From positions 3,874,106-3,938,105 of the forward strand of contig CM030933.1 of the NCBI GenBank assembly GCA_018136815.1: a stretch of DNA of 64,000 bases, given 5' to 3'. This stretch comes from Isochrysis galbana (lineage: Eukaryota; Haptophyta; Isochrysidales; Isochrysidaceae). Every line of letters begins with the position of its first letter. Position 1 is the first letter of the stretch. Made by a program: the position numbers and the translations under genes. The notes under the pieces were generated by a model. The model searched no databases, was not told where the DNA came from, and worked only from the letters and a program-made list of their open reading frames with translations. Below, piece by piece: positions 52,688 to 63,196 of this stretch.

Positions 52688-55600
52688 TCAACCAATCAGC
52701 TGGATGCTTGGAAGCACTCGATTGCACAATTGCTTGAATTGCCATTTATCGCCGGCGGATTGCTGGACCCTCACGACAAATTTAGTTTGAGATGCGTCAA
52801 TCGATGCCACCTCTAGGTCAAAAGCAACTTCACCATACTCGCATTTGGAGATAAAAGCGGAACGAAAGGTAGCTGATACGCCCATAACCTCGACTGCGCG
52901 CAATGCTTCCGCCATTAATTCCATCGGTGGAAGGCTGGAGGGATCGGTCATTGTTGGAGAGCCGTTGTACCCTGCATGATTGCGTGAGCTGTGAGGCGTA
53001 CTCAGGCTAGTGCGCTTGTGGGCGGTCGACGGACGCTGCTTCCGTGGAGATGCAGACTGTGGGCCATATGCGGCCCCAATGCGTTGGGCTGTGGCTGTAG
53101 CGTATGGTGCACCGACCACAAAACCAATGCGGGCGTCCGCGGTGCCTGTAACCGATGCGATGCCATGCCCCTTCAAAGCTGACCCACTAAACGGAGCAGC
53201 CTCACGCCGCCCTACATTCATCGAGTGGGGCGTACGGGCAGTGTGTGCCTTGCCGACGAATCCCCGGGCAACCACACCCCCAATCCGTATCGGTGGTGGC
53301 GATCCCGTTGCCCCTGGATATTGGGTTTCGAGGGCAGTCCATTCAATGAAACGCGCATTATCTGCGGCGGCGTGGTGCTCCCGTGGTGAATCGGGCATGG
53401 AACGACGCGTGGTAGCGGCAGTCCGCGGTCGGGTGACGTGCAAACGGGGGCTCTGAGCAGGCCGTCCATGAACAAATCCTGCGCCAGCAGTGCCGGGACG
53501 ATCCATAGCACGCGGCGAAGAGCTCCCCAGCCGTGAGGGCCGAGAGGTGCTCGGCCTCCTACCGTCGGGAAACTTTCCATCCCATCGCGCAATCGAGACC
53601 GCGGTATCGTATTCTTGTCCGACACCAATCCTCGGGGCCAACTCGGTCAACTCCCAGATACGCTGAGACGGACGCTTCATGTGCGGGGCTTGGGAGCGCG
53701 GGGATGGCGGATGTGGCGACAGTGTTGTCGGAGCATGCATGGAAAGCCGCGGAGGTGGTTTAGGTTGGAATCCATACACTGCGAAACCCTCAGCAGCGGT
53801 CACTGTAGCGGGATCAGCAGGTCTGTACGTCCTACCTCGCCGATCGGGAGGAACACGAGGCGAAGTGGGCCTTCGCTCTTGTGAGCCTTTTTCGGTGCCC
53901 ATAGCCGCACCGCTGCTAGGTTGAGGTGGTTGTAGATACTTCTCTGCAGCGTGTGTAGCCTCCATCAAGCTGGCGTTGCCCATGCAAAAGTTTGCCTCTG
54001 CTTCTTTCACCTCTGCAGAGGATGCTGCCACTATTGTATCGTCCGCCTCAAAACCTGTCACACTACCGATAGACGTCTCGACAACGTGGTAGGGGGCATC
54101 ATTCATCATCTCGTCCGTTGATTTGGTCGGATCATCTGAAGGCTCGGGTGCGGATGTTGCTACTTCCTCAAGCGCTGATGCTGCCGCCCGTTCATGCTGT
54201 TGCTGCAACAAAGTGTAGGTGGCCGTCGCCTGATTGAGCTTCCGCGAGCGTAGACACTCAACACAATAGTCGCGAGAGAAGCCGATTTTTTCCACCCGAG
54301 CAAGCAAGTGTTCATCGATGGTGATGTCATCAAACGCCGCCATCTTCTCAGGGTGCAGGGAAAGAGGCGGCTGCAAAGGCTCGGCGGAGCGTTTGCGGAA
54401 CCATTCGCTAGCATAGATTTCTTTGACGGTGTATCGTTTTGTCGGATCCGTTGTGAGCATGCCACGGATGAGCTCAGCAGCCTGCAAAAAGAGGGTGTAG
54501 GATATGGATGATCAGTGGACCATGGGAACAACATGAATGCCAGCCACATGATGAGAGGGATCCCAGCCCGCCAGATAGTCGTACCTGTGGCGAAATAAAC
54601 CCAGGCAATTCGTAGTCCCCCGCCATGATTTTCCGATAAAGATTGGGAGTGTCGGGATCCTCAAACGGCAAATAGCTGGAAATCATGGTTGGGTGGGTGG
54701 AGGGAGTCAAGCCACGATTCAAATCCTCCGTACATGCATGCCGACGATTGCCCAAGCGTAAGGAGGGGGCCTGTGATACAGTATGCACGCGAGGGATGCA
54801 TGTACGCCAAAAAAGCAGTTGGCAGACTTTTGGTTAATCTCACCCGCAAAGCATTGCAAAAAGGCATACACCGAGAGACCAAATGTCCGCCTGGGACCCC
54901 TTGTACCGTTTTCCTGCCACCATCTCAGGCGCAGCATAACATGGCGATCCACACGCGGTCCGGAGCTGAGCATCTGGACCGCTGAACATCGAGGAAAGTC
55001 CGAAGTCGATCATTTTTATGCGGCATTCCTTATCGATTAGAATATTCTCGGGCTTGAGGTCGCGATGAGCAACTCCCATTGCATGACATGCATCAACGCC
55101 CAGGATCATCTGGATCAAGCGTGGACATGCGACATGAGTCAGCGCGATGGTCGCTTAGGGTTGGCATTTGGCAGCGACGATGACCATCGACGTCCATTTT
55201 CACAGTGTGCTCGCACCTGACGAAAAATATGGCAGGCCTGCGACTCATGCAGCCGATTATGCGCAACGATGAATTCAAAAAGTTCACCTCCCGGAAGGAA
55301 CTCAGTGACCAAGTAGATGTGACGCGGTTTCTCGATGACTTCGAGTAGCCGCACCACATTTGGATGGCGCAGATGCTTCAGAATCTGGATTTCGCGCGTG
55401 ACGCGCTTGATGTCACCTGAAGGGGAAATGGGCGAGACTTGTCATCATCGCATGAAAAGCGTGCTCAGCACATGTTTTGAAGTTACTGAAGGGAACGTGC
55501 TGCACGACACGGGGTTGATGATGATACGCTGCCGCAACACTATCTCATGTGTTGTTCTACGTGGCAGCTTGATAAGTAATCGCCCCTGCCAGCCCAGTGA

Positions 55601-55800
55601 TTGCGACCCTCACCCTTGTCGACAATGCGGTCTTTCTCCAGCACTTTGATGGCCACTTTCTCGCCAGTGAGCGTATGCACGCCGAGCTTGACCTTCCCAA
55701 AAGTGCCTTCCCCAAGCGTCTTTGAGAGCACATAATTGCCAACTTGCCGCGCATTGTGTGCCACCGTGCGCTCGCGCCTGGCGCTGCCCACGCGAGGCAT
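52688..55800 (-). CDS. SnRK1/AMPK-alpha-type Ser/Thr kinase
   Basis: Five exons on the minus strand: 55800-55614, 55416-55217, 55109-54844, 54675-54585 and 54481-52688. Introns are 103-197 bp and the product is 845 residues. The kinase domain starts at residue 23: GEGTFG (30-35), VAIK with Lys52, HRDLKPEN with Asp146, DFGLS (164-168), T-loop LRTACGSPCYAAPE with Thr180, then GYLPFEDPDTPNLYRKIMAG. A UBA-like segment lies at about 301-341 (HLLARVEKIGFSRDYCVECL). A 400-residue Ser/Pro/Arg-rich linker follows. The C terminus (FRSAFISKCEYGEVAFDLEV to the end) has the KA1 pattern. Thr180 would be the LKB1-type activation site. The linker is long for SNF1, so BRSK/MARK-like relatives remain possible. 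Confidence 0.9.
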
Positions 55801-56151
55801 TCGCCCACCGCCGCGCGTTCCCCCTTCCCCCTGCTCTCGTTGCGGGGGATGTTGGGTGTGCCCGACTGGCGGACCGATCGACCGTTCGCATGCCGACCGT
55901 TTCCTGAGCTTCTCAAGTCTTTTATTAGATGTGGTGAGGGTGGGGGTTCGAATCCGACCCGCGCGCGCTTCTTTTTACACTCCATTATTACTAGTAGTAT
56001 TATATTGGAGACATTTGCCCCGCAGCTCCTCCCTTTTTGGCCGGACAGCTAGATACCTCGCGAGCGCGGGATTCTTCCATTTGGATGGAAAGGTAAAGGT
56101 GGCCACTGAGTGTTCACCATCACATTCATCCACCCACTTCCGAAAAAAGAC
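55801..56151. other. kinase promoter region and tRNA-like B box
   Basis: Presumed promoter and leader of the kinase gene (transcribed leftward). GGTTCGAATCC near 55945-55955 matches the RNA polymerase III B-box consensus, but I could not build a cloverleaf around it. The copia family starts at 56152. Confidence 0.35.
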
Positions 56152-56397
56152 TGAGAAGCGCAAGGCTTCATGCAAGGCTTAATGTGCGTCGTGAACCCAA
56201 GGCCTAGCTATGGCTAGGTGGTGTGCAAAGCATTTGTTCTTGTTGGGGTTTTGTTTTTGTGTCGGTTACGTGACCGGCGGTTGAGTCGGTTACGGCGGTT
56301 GAGTTGGTTACGGCGGTTGAGTCGTTTGAACGGACATCGGACCGTGCAAGGGTAGAGACCCCTAAGAGACAAGTAACAAGAAAGCTTTCGCCACTCA
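56152..56397 (+). repeat. copia LTR, plus orientation, of the outer copy
   Basis: 246 bp, TG...CA ends (TGAGAAGCGCAAGGC to CGCCACTCA), followed by the same TCTGGTACCCCCGCC priming site as the intact element. It differs from the intact element's LTRs in diagnostic places (GAAAGCTTTCGCC, GGACCGTGCAAGG) that it shares with the partial LTR at 63651-63752, and it has an extra GGTTACGGCGGTTGAGT unit. Confidence 0.85.
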
Positions 56398-58100
56398 TCT
56401 GGTACCCCCGCCGAGAGACAAAGAGACATGGACAAGAACAATGACAAGATCTTCTTCTACAACAAGGATGGTGCTGAATGGAGAGCATTCAGGCCCAAGT
56501 TGCTCGCGATGGCCGGCAAGAACGGTTGCCGACGTGCGATGCTCAAGAACAAGACGGAAAGCGTCGATGACGCCGACAAGGACAAGGAAGCCACCCAGGT
56601 GGAACTGAACAAGGCATATGACCTCCTCATCATGTGCATCAAGGATGATAAGCTTGTGGCCACCTTGGATGTGCTCTACACGGATGAGGAGGAAGAGAAG
56701 TACGACGGCCACCGTGCGTTCAAACACATCGACGAGTTTGCGGCAAGGCATAGTGAGGATGTCGTTGGTGATAACGTCCCCAACGGCGCTTGTCATCCAT
56801 GGTCCTCCTCCTCCGCCTCCGGGTCGACGTTGCGCATTGGCCTTGAGCGCGACCTCGTTGACGTCTTCCGCCTTCCTTGCTTGAAGGCGCTTGAGGTTGG
56901 CGGGCACGTCGACGGAGTAGTCCGGCAGGCGGCGGAGGCGATCATCGCTAGGCGATCCAAGTCGCGGCGCTCCACGGTACGTCCGGCATGGGAGATGGTT
57001 GGCGAGTACGAGAGGTCAAAGTCAATGCCCGGGACTTGGCGGAAGCCTTGCACGTACATGCGCGACTTGCGGATGCCGTCGCGCTTGTAGCGGAGGGTCT
57101 CACCTAGTGGGATGGCGCGTCCCACTTCCTTGATTGGCTTCTCGTCGATGAAGGTCTTGTTGGTCACCAAGGTGTTGTACTCCTTCATGCGCGCCTCCTC
57201 CCACAAGTCTTGTTCATCTTGTGGTAGGTACTTGAGTTGGTGCGGCTTAAAGGGCTTTGGGAAGCCGATGTAGATGGCGGCACGCACTAGAGGAGGAGCA
57301 GTGTCTTTGGCGCCGGGGATGCGGTTGATGATCACCATCGCTGGATAGAGCGCAAACTCCCAATACTCTTGGGGGGCATTGCACCCCAGGAGCAATGGAC
57401 GCATGGTGCGCTCGAGCAACTTGACCGCGATTTCCGCAGGGTTGCCCCACGGCTCGTACGGGTTGCTCTCTTGCTTGCGGATCAAGTTGCTATCGCAAAT
57501 CTCTTGCACCTTGTCGCTCTTGAGCACGGGCTCATTGTCCGAGTGCAAGCGCTTCACGATGAAGAACCCTTGCGTGTCTGCCAAGAAGCGCTGCAACATC
57601 GTTGGATGCTCCGACTTGAAACGCATGAGGAGGCAAAGGAGATTTGGCGCGCGCGACTTGGATCGCCTAGCGATGATCGCCTCCGCCGCCTGCCGGACTA
57701 CTCCGTCGACGTGCCCGCCAACCTCAAGCGCCTTCAAGCAAGGAAGGCGGAAGACGTCAACGAGGTCGCGCTCAAGGCCAATGCGCAACGTCGACCCGGA
57801 GGCGGAGGAGGAGGACCATGGATGACAAGCGCCGTTGGGGACGTTATCACCAACGACATCCTCACTATGCCTTGCCGCAGCGTACTCACGGGCTACAAGT
57901 ACGTGGACGTGTTCTACGACGTCTTCTCCGGCCTCGTGTTCGCGTATCCCATGCGCTTCAAGTCGGAGCATCCAACGATGTTGCAGCGCTTCTTGGCAGA
58001 CACGCAAGGGTTCTTCATCGTGAAGCGCTTGCACTCGGACAATGAGCCCGTGCTCAAGAGCGACAAGGTGCAAGAGATTTGCGATAGCAACTTGATCCGC
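56398..58100 (+). pseudogene. outer copia copy, scrambled left part
   Basis: 56428-56738 is an intact gag start (MDKNNDKIFFYNKDGAEWRA) on the plus strand. It is joined to minus-strand pieces: the integrase N terminus (56739-56965), the RT start (about 56985-57270, SYSPTISHAGR to AIYIGFPKPF) and integrase (57270-57626). From 57627 to 58100 the strand flips back to plus-oriented integrase (EEAKEIWRARLGSPSDD to ICDSNLIR). The two integrase pieces form an inverted repeat around 57627. The plus piece is cut at TCCGC by the intact element and resumes at 63197. Long open frames across the joins are chimeras. Confidence 0.8.
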
Positions 58101-58339
58101 TGAGTGGCGAAAGCTGTCTTGTTACTTGTCTCTTAGGGGTCTCTACCCTTACACGGTGCGATGTCCGTCAAACGACTCAACCGCCGTAACCGACTCAACC
58201 GCCGGTCACGTAACCGACACAAAAACAAAACCCCAACAAGAACAAATGCTTTGCACACCACCTAGCCATAGCTAGGCCTTGGGTTCACGACGCACATTAG
58301 GCCTTGCATGAAGCCTTGTATGAAGCCTTGCGCTTCTCA
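58101..58339 (-). repeat. 3' LTR of intact copia element
   Basis: 239 bp, identical base for base to 62958-63196 as far as I can read. Ends are TG...CA on either strand. Identity implies insertion too recent for mutations to accumulate. Confidence 0.95.
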
Positions 58340-58403
58340 CCCCCCCTTGACCTGATCCCCCGGAGAAGGGCAACAAATGAGGGATTCGCAAGGCAGCAAG
58401 ATC

Positions 58404-61400
58404 TCAGATGCGAACCATGATCAGCCCACGGAACTTGGTGAACTTGTTCGCCGCTAGGGGCTTCGTCATCATGTCGGCCACATTGAGCTCGGTCTGAACG
58501 TGGTAGACACGTAACACATTCTTCTGCGTGAGCTCACGCACGTAGAGCTCACGACGATGGATGTGACGGGCCAAACCCTTCATGATGGGATTGTCCGCGA
58601 GTGCCTTTGCACCCTTACTGTCGGACAAGAGCGGGCTTGGTTCCGCTTGCTTCCAACCGAGATCCGCGAGCGTGTTACGGAAGTTCTCGATACGCTGCGA
58701 AGCGAGGGAGGCCGCCATCGTTTCCGCTTCGTTGGCCGACAAGGAGATGCTGTTTTGGCGCTTGCTGCCCCAATCGACGAGGCTGCCATTGATGAAGATG
58801 AGCCAGCCGCTCGTCGAACGTACTACGTCCCACGATGCGTCGACCATGCCGCGTACCATGCCTTCACCTTGACGAAAGAGGCCGATGATGGGGCTATCGC
58901 CATTGTTCTTGTAGTACTTGAGGCCCATGGTGCCACGGTTCTTGAGGTAGAGAAGGCAATGCAGCGCCGCGTGCCAAAGGTTCACGGTGGGGAACGACAT
59001 CGCGCGGCAAAGTTGGCCCACCGTGTACGAGATGTCGGGGTTGCTCACCACGGCGGCGTAGAGGAGACTACCGACGAGGCCGCGGTACTTGGTGCCAAAC
59101 TTGGGATCGAGCTCCGCCTTGATCCGCTCTTTCTCGTCTTGCGCCTCGATGACGTCCTTGCCGAGGTACGAGTTGCATGGCGTGTCGACGGTGTTGCGCA
59201 GCGTGTCCTCGTACTTGGTCATCTCTTCGAGGTGCGCGCCCACCAACTTGTTGATGTAGTCTCCTTGGTGAAGAATGATTCCATCACTCACTTCCTTGAG
59301 TTGGGCTCCAAGTACTTCATCGAGACCTTCATGCCAAGTGAGCTTGAAGCCATCCTTCTCCATGGCCTCAAACACCTTGCGCACGAGCTTCATGTCATTG
59401 GAGCCCCATGGCATGTCGTCCACGTACGTGGCCATGACCATGAAGGAATCCTCATCACGGAGCACGTAGAGGCATGGCTCGCTGAACGCCACGATGAAGC
59501 CAAATGCCTCAAGCCACATGGACAACTTGAGCCACCAATTGCGGCCGGATTGCACCAAGCCATAGAGCGATTGTCCCAAGAGGGCTGCTAGCTCTTGTCC
59601 GTGTTCATCGTACTTGCGGTAGTTCTTGGGCATGCGTACCCAAACGCGCTCGTTGGGGGGCAACTCGCTCTGCGTGTACGCGGAGATGGCATCGGCGGCG
59701 CCCTTGTACGTGCACATGATGACGGAGATGACGCAGAAGAGTCGAAAGCCGCCATGGGAGATGGTTGGCGAGTACGAGAGGTCAAAGTCAATGCCCGGTA
59801 CTTGGCGGAAGCCTTGGACGTACATGCGCGACTTGCGGATGCCGTCGCGCTTGTAGCGGAGGGTCTCACCTAGTGGGATGGCGCGTCCCACTTCCTTGAT
59901 TGGCTTCTCGTCGATGAAGGTCTTGTTGGTCACCAAGGTGTTGTACTCCTTCATGCGCGCCTCCTCCCACAAGTCTTGTTCGTCTTGTGGTAGGAACTTG
60001 AGTTGGTGCGGCTTGAAGGGCTTTGGGAAGCCGATGTAGATGGCGTCGTCGCACACCTCGGTCGCCATCAAGATCTTGTGGCACATCGACGCCGAGTACT
60101 CGCTTGCACTCTCGTCGCCCAAGACGGCGTTGTCGTTGCCCAAGGTGGAGTAGTCCATCACCGTGTACGGGAGCTCCTCTCCCGCGATGCGGCTCGAGCG
60201 GCGTGGCGCGGTGTCCTCCTTGCCATCTTCCGACTCGAATGGTCCGCGTTGTACTTCGCCACTTGGCGTAAGCGTGTCGTCATCCTCCTCGTCGGACTCG
60301 ATGATGCGGCGGTGCCGTTGAGGAGCTCGGATCGGCGACGTGCTGTCAGAGGCGTTGTCGCTAGCATCCTCTTCCACCTCCGTGATGGGGCCCGAGTAGG
60401 AATGCTCCGAGGGCGTGTAGTCCGGATCCTCGTGGTCCTCCGGGATGCCAAACGCGTAGATTGAGCCATGCATCTTGCCGTATTGGTCGGTCTTGTCAAT
60501 GGGGATCTCACCCCCCCTCGTGGTTTTCCACGGGAACTCGGTCTCCATGAAGGTGGCGTGCACACCGCTCACAAACACCTTGCCCGTCTCGAGGGACATG
60601 AAGATGTTGCCCGTGTGGTAGCGTGCCGGGCCCAAGTAGATGCACTCTTGTGCTTGCTCCGACAAGTTGTTGTCGCGGTACGGCTTGGGCTTCTGCACGA
60701 TGGCCTTGCAACCGAACACCTTGAGCATGCTCAGGTTGACCGTGTGGCGGATGCCGGCACGCACTAGAGGAGGAGCACTATCCTTGGCGCCGGGGATGCG
60801 GTTGATGATCACCATCGCGGGATAGAGCACAAACTCCCAATACTCTTGAGGGGCATTGCACCCTAGGAGCAATGGTCGCATGGTGCGCTCGAGCAACTTA
60901 ACCGCGATTTCCGCAGGGTTGCCCCACGGCTCGTACGGGTTGCTCTCTTGCTTGCGGATTAAGTTGCTATCGCAGATCTCTTGCACCTTGTCGCTCTTAA
61001 GCACGGGCTCATTGTCCGAGTGCAAGCGCTTCACGATGAAGAACCCTTGCGTGTCCGCCAAGAAGCGCTGCAACATCGTTGGGTGCTCCGACTTGAAGCG
61101 CATGGGATATGCGAACACGAGGCCGGAGAAGACGTCGTAGAACACGTCCACGTACTTGTAGCCCGTGAGCACGCTGCGGCAAGGCATAGTGAGGATGTCG
61201 TTGGTGATGACGTCCCCGACGGCGTTTGTCATCCATGGTCCTCCACCTCCGCCTCCGGGTCGGCGTTGCGCATTGGCCTTGAGCGCGACCTCGTTGACGT
61301 CTTCCGCCTTCCTTGCTTGAATGCGCTTGAGGTTGGCGGGCACGTCGACGGAGTAGTCTGGCAGGCGGCGGAGGCGTTCATCGCTCGGTGATCCAAGGCG

Positions 61401-62927
61401 CGCGCGCCAAATCTCCTTTGCCTCCTCATGCGTGGCGTGCATGTCCTTGTGCTTGTCGGTGGTGTACGGTCCAAGCGAGTACGCCTTGGTCGTCTCGCCC
61501 TTGGGGATGGGCCGTACATCCACATAGAAGCCTTGGGAGTCGTCACCCATGGTGAAAGGCATGAATGCACCTCCTGGAAGTTCAAAGCCATTCACCTTGC
61601 CCATGATGCACTTCATATCGTCATTGCGTGAGCACGCCTTGTGGGTGGAGAGCATGTTGCGTTTGAATGGACCAAATGATGCGTCGGGCTTCTCGACCAC
61701 ATGCCATCCAAGGGGTGCACCGGCTTGGGGGCGCACAAGTGCAAGGAACTTGGCGGTGCCGGTGCCCCAAGTCTTGATTGCCTTGCCACTTGCCACCTCA
61801 ACCATGTCCGTGCGCGTCTCATCCACGCCGTCTGGGAAGAAGCTGATGTCGTTGAAGTAGTCCGCCCCGGTGGCGCCCGAGTCGATGAGGATGCGTAGCG
61901 AATCATCCTCGGTGTTCTTGGTCGTGGTTGCACAAATCTTGTTGCAGGTGAAGGTGAGGCGTCCACCACTTTGCTTGTTTTCCTTCTTCATCTTGGCATC
62001 ATAGAGGTTGGCCTTGATCTTGGCTTGGAGGCCCTCCGGCACCTTGTCCCAATCGATCAAGTGCGCGGTGTCGGGGTTGGACCAGCAGATGCCCGTGTGC
62101 ATGCGGTCGCAGTGGGAGCAGGGCTTCTTGTCCTTGTTGTTGTTGTTCCTACCACCTCCACGCCCACCTTGGCCAGCCTTGAAGCCCGCCTCATAGGCCT
62201 TCTTGATAGCATCCGTGTCATCCTCGGTCTTGGACGCTTGCATTGCGCGTTGGCCCGGACGCACCGTGGAGCGCACCGCCTCATGCTTATGGGCGATGGC
62301 CGCTGCCTCCACAAGGTTCTTGTGCACCATATCAGGCCTCTTGCGGTGCTCAACCTCCAAGGAGCCCCATGCCTTGTCCACTTCACGAAGGACTCCTTCT
62401 CCACATCCAATGAAGCTCGCTTTCATGTCGAGGCACAACTCGGCCACGGAGACTTCGCGCGCGGTGCCCTTGAGTCCTTGGAAGATGCCAAACATGTTGT
62501 CAAAGCGGTTGGTGACCTCCTCCCTTGAGGGGAACTCCTGGAGGTTGGTCATCTTGAGTGTGTCATACTCCATCTTCTTGTCTTCAGCCTTGTCTTCGGT
62601 GTTGACCGCCACGTGCAACTCGTCGATGTGTTTGAACGCACGGTGGCCGTCGTACTTCTCTTCCTCCTCATCCGTGTAGAGCACATCCAAGGTGGCCACA
62701 AGCTTGTCATCCTTGATGCACATGATGAGGAGGTCATATGCCTTGTTCAGTTCCACCTGGGTGGCTTCCTTGTCCTTGTCGGCGTCATCGACGCTTTCCG
62801 TCTTGTTCTTGAGCATCGCACGTCGGCAACCGTTCTTGCCGGCCATCGCGAGCAACTTGGGCCTGAATGCTCTCCATTCAGCACCATCCTTGTTGTAGAA
62901 GAAGATCTTGTCATTGTTCTTGTCCAT
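58404..62927 (-). CDS. copia gag-pol polyprotein, 1507 aa
   Basis: An uninterrupted frame from ATG 62927 to TGA 58404. Order: gag (1 to about 260); a short zinc knuckle CSHCDRMHTGIC (C-x2-C-x3-H-x3-C, about 270); aspartic protease DSGATGADYF (about 346); pre-integrase region EIWRARLGSPSDERLRR without the usual His pair; integrase core with Asp in VDVFYDVFSG (about 592) and LHSDNEP (about 638); acidic spacer (800-930); reverse transcriptase with YVDD (about 1169); RNase H with VDASW (about 1361) and SANEAETMAAS. Gag and Pol share one frame, so dosage must be set without frameshifting. All core catalytic residues look intact, so it may be active. Confidence 0.95.
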   Translation of the reverse strand: MDKNNDKIFFYNKDGAEWRAFRPKLLAMAGKNGCRRAMLKNKTESVDDADKDKEATQVELNKAYDLLIMCIKDDKLVATLDVLYTDEEEEKYDGHRAFKHIDELHVAVNTEDKAEDKKMEYDTLKMTNLQEFPSREEVTNRFDNMFGIFQGLKGTAREVSVAELCLDMKASFIGCGEGVLREVDKAWGSLEVEHRKRPDMVHKNLVEAAAIAHKHEAVRSTVRPGQRAMQASKTEDDTDAIKKAYEAGFKAGQGGRGGGRNNNNKDKKPCSHCDRMHTGICWSNPDTAHLIDWDKVPEGLQAKIKANLYDAKMKKENKQSGGRLTFTCNKICATTTKNTEDDSLRILIDSGATGADYFNDISFFPDGVDETRTDMVEVASGKAIKTWGTGTAKFLALVRPQAGAPLGWHVVEKPDASFGPFKRNMLSTHKACSRNDDMKCIMGKVNGFELPGGAFMPFTMGDDSQGFYVDVRPIPKGETTKAYSLGPYTTDKHKDMHATHEEAKEIWRARLGSPSDERLRRLPDYSVDVPANLKRIQARKAEDVNEVALKANAQRRPGGGGGGPWMTNAVGDVITNDILTMPCRSVLTGYKYVDVFYDVFSGLVFAYPMRFKSEHPTMLQRFLADTQGFFIVKRLHSDNEPVLKSDKVQEICDSNLIRKQESNPYEPWGNPAEIAVKLLERTMRPLLLGCNAPQEYWEFVLYPAMVIINRIPGAKDSAPPLVRAGIRHTVNLSMLKVFGCKAIVQKPKPYRDNNLSEQAQECIYLGPARYHTGNIFMSLETGKVFVSGVHATFMETEFPWKTTRGGEIPIDKTDQYGKMHGSIYAFGIPEDHEDPDYTPSEHSYSGPITEVEEDASDNASDSTSPIRAPQRHRRIIESDEEDDDTLTPSGEVQRGPFESEDGKEDTAPRRSSRIAGEELPYTVMDYSTLGNDNAVLGDESASEYSASMCHKILMATEVCDDAIYIGFPKPFKPHQLKFLPQDEQDLWEEARMKEYNTLVTNKTFIDEKPIKEVGRAIPLGETLRYKRDGIRKSRMYVQGFRQVPGIDFDLSYSPTISHGGFRLFCVISVIMCTYKGAADAISAYTQSELPPNERVWVRMPKNYRKYDEHGQELAALLGQSLYGLVQSGRNWWLKLSMWLEAFGFIVAFSEPCLYVLRDEDSFMVMATYVDDMPWGSNDMKLVRKVFEAMEKDGFKLTWHEGLDEVLGAQLKEVSDGIILHQGDYINKLVGAHLEEMTKYEDTLRNTVDTPCNSYLGKDVIEAQDEKERIKAELDPKFGTKYRGLVGSLLYAAVVSNPDISYTVGQLCRAMSFPTVNLWHAALHCLLYLKNRGTMGLKYYKNNGDSPIIGLFRQGEGMVRGMVDASWDVVRSTSGWLIFINGSLVDWGSKRQNSISLSANEAETMAASLASQRIENFRNTLADLGWKQAEPSPLLSDSKGAKALADNPIMKGLARHIHRRELYVRELTQKNVLRVYHVQTELNVADMMTKPLAANKFTKFRGLIMVRI

Positions 62928-62957
62928 GTCTCTTTGTCTCTCGGCGGGGGTACCAGA

Positions 62958-63196
62958 TGAGTGGCGAAAGCTGTCTTGTTACTTGTCTCTTAGGGGTCTC
63001 TACCCTTACACGGTGCGATGTCCGTCAAACGACTCAACCGCCGTAACCGACTCAACCGCCGGTCACGTAACCGACACAAAAACAAAACCCCAACAAGAAC
63101 AAATGCTTTGCACACCACCTAGCCATAGCTAGGCCTTGGGTTCACGACGCACATTAGGCCTTGCATGAAGCCTTGTATGAAGCCTTGCGCTTCTCA
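62958..63196 (-). repeat. 5' LTR of intact copia element
   Basis: 239 bp, identical to 58101-58339. As the 5' LTR for minus-strand transcription it should contain the element's promoter. An internal ACTCAACCGCCGTAACCG direct repeat (twice, slightly varied) may be its enhancer. Confidence 0.95.

Larger units (their letters stand above)
58101..63196 (-). mobile_element. complete Ty1/copia retrotransposon, 5.1 kb
   Basis: LTR, leader, one polyprotein gene, polypurine tract, LTR. TSD TCCGC lies at 58096-58100 and 63197-63201. Priming site: TGGTACCCCCGCC starts 3 bases inside the 5' LTR border (62955 downward), complementary to a tRNA ending GGCGGGGGTACCA. Polypurine tract: TCAAGGGGGGG ends at the 3' LTR (58340-58350). 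The untranslated leader between 5' LTR and ATG is only 30 bases. The insertion disrupts the integrase of an older relative. Confidence 0.95.

Noticed and set aside
55934..55968. tRNA gene
   Set aside because: Only the T-loop/B box is present; no matching acceptor, D or anticodon stems were found on either strand.
56793..58073. 426-codon minus-strand ORF
   Set aside because: It runs across three joins of the scrambled copia copy and ends in out-of-frame sequence; it is a chimera, not a gene.
58557..59591. 344-codon plus-strand ORF inside the copia element
   Set aside because: It is antisense to the RT/RNase H coding region and shows no domain; it is a mirror frame of GC-rich coding DNA.
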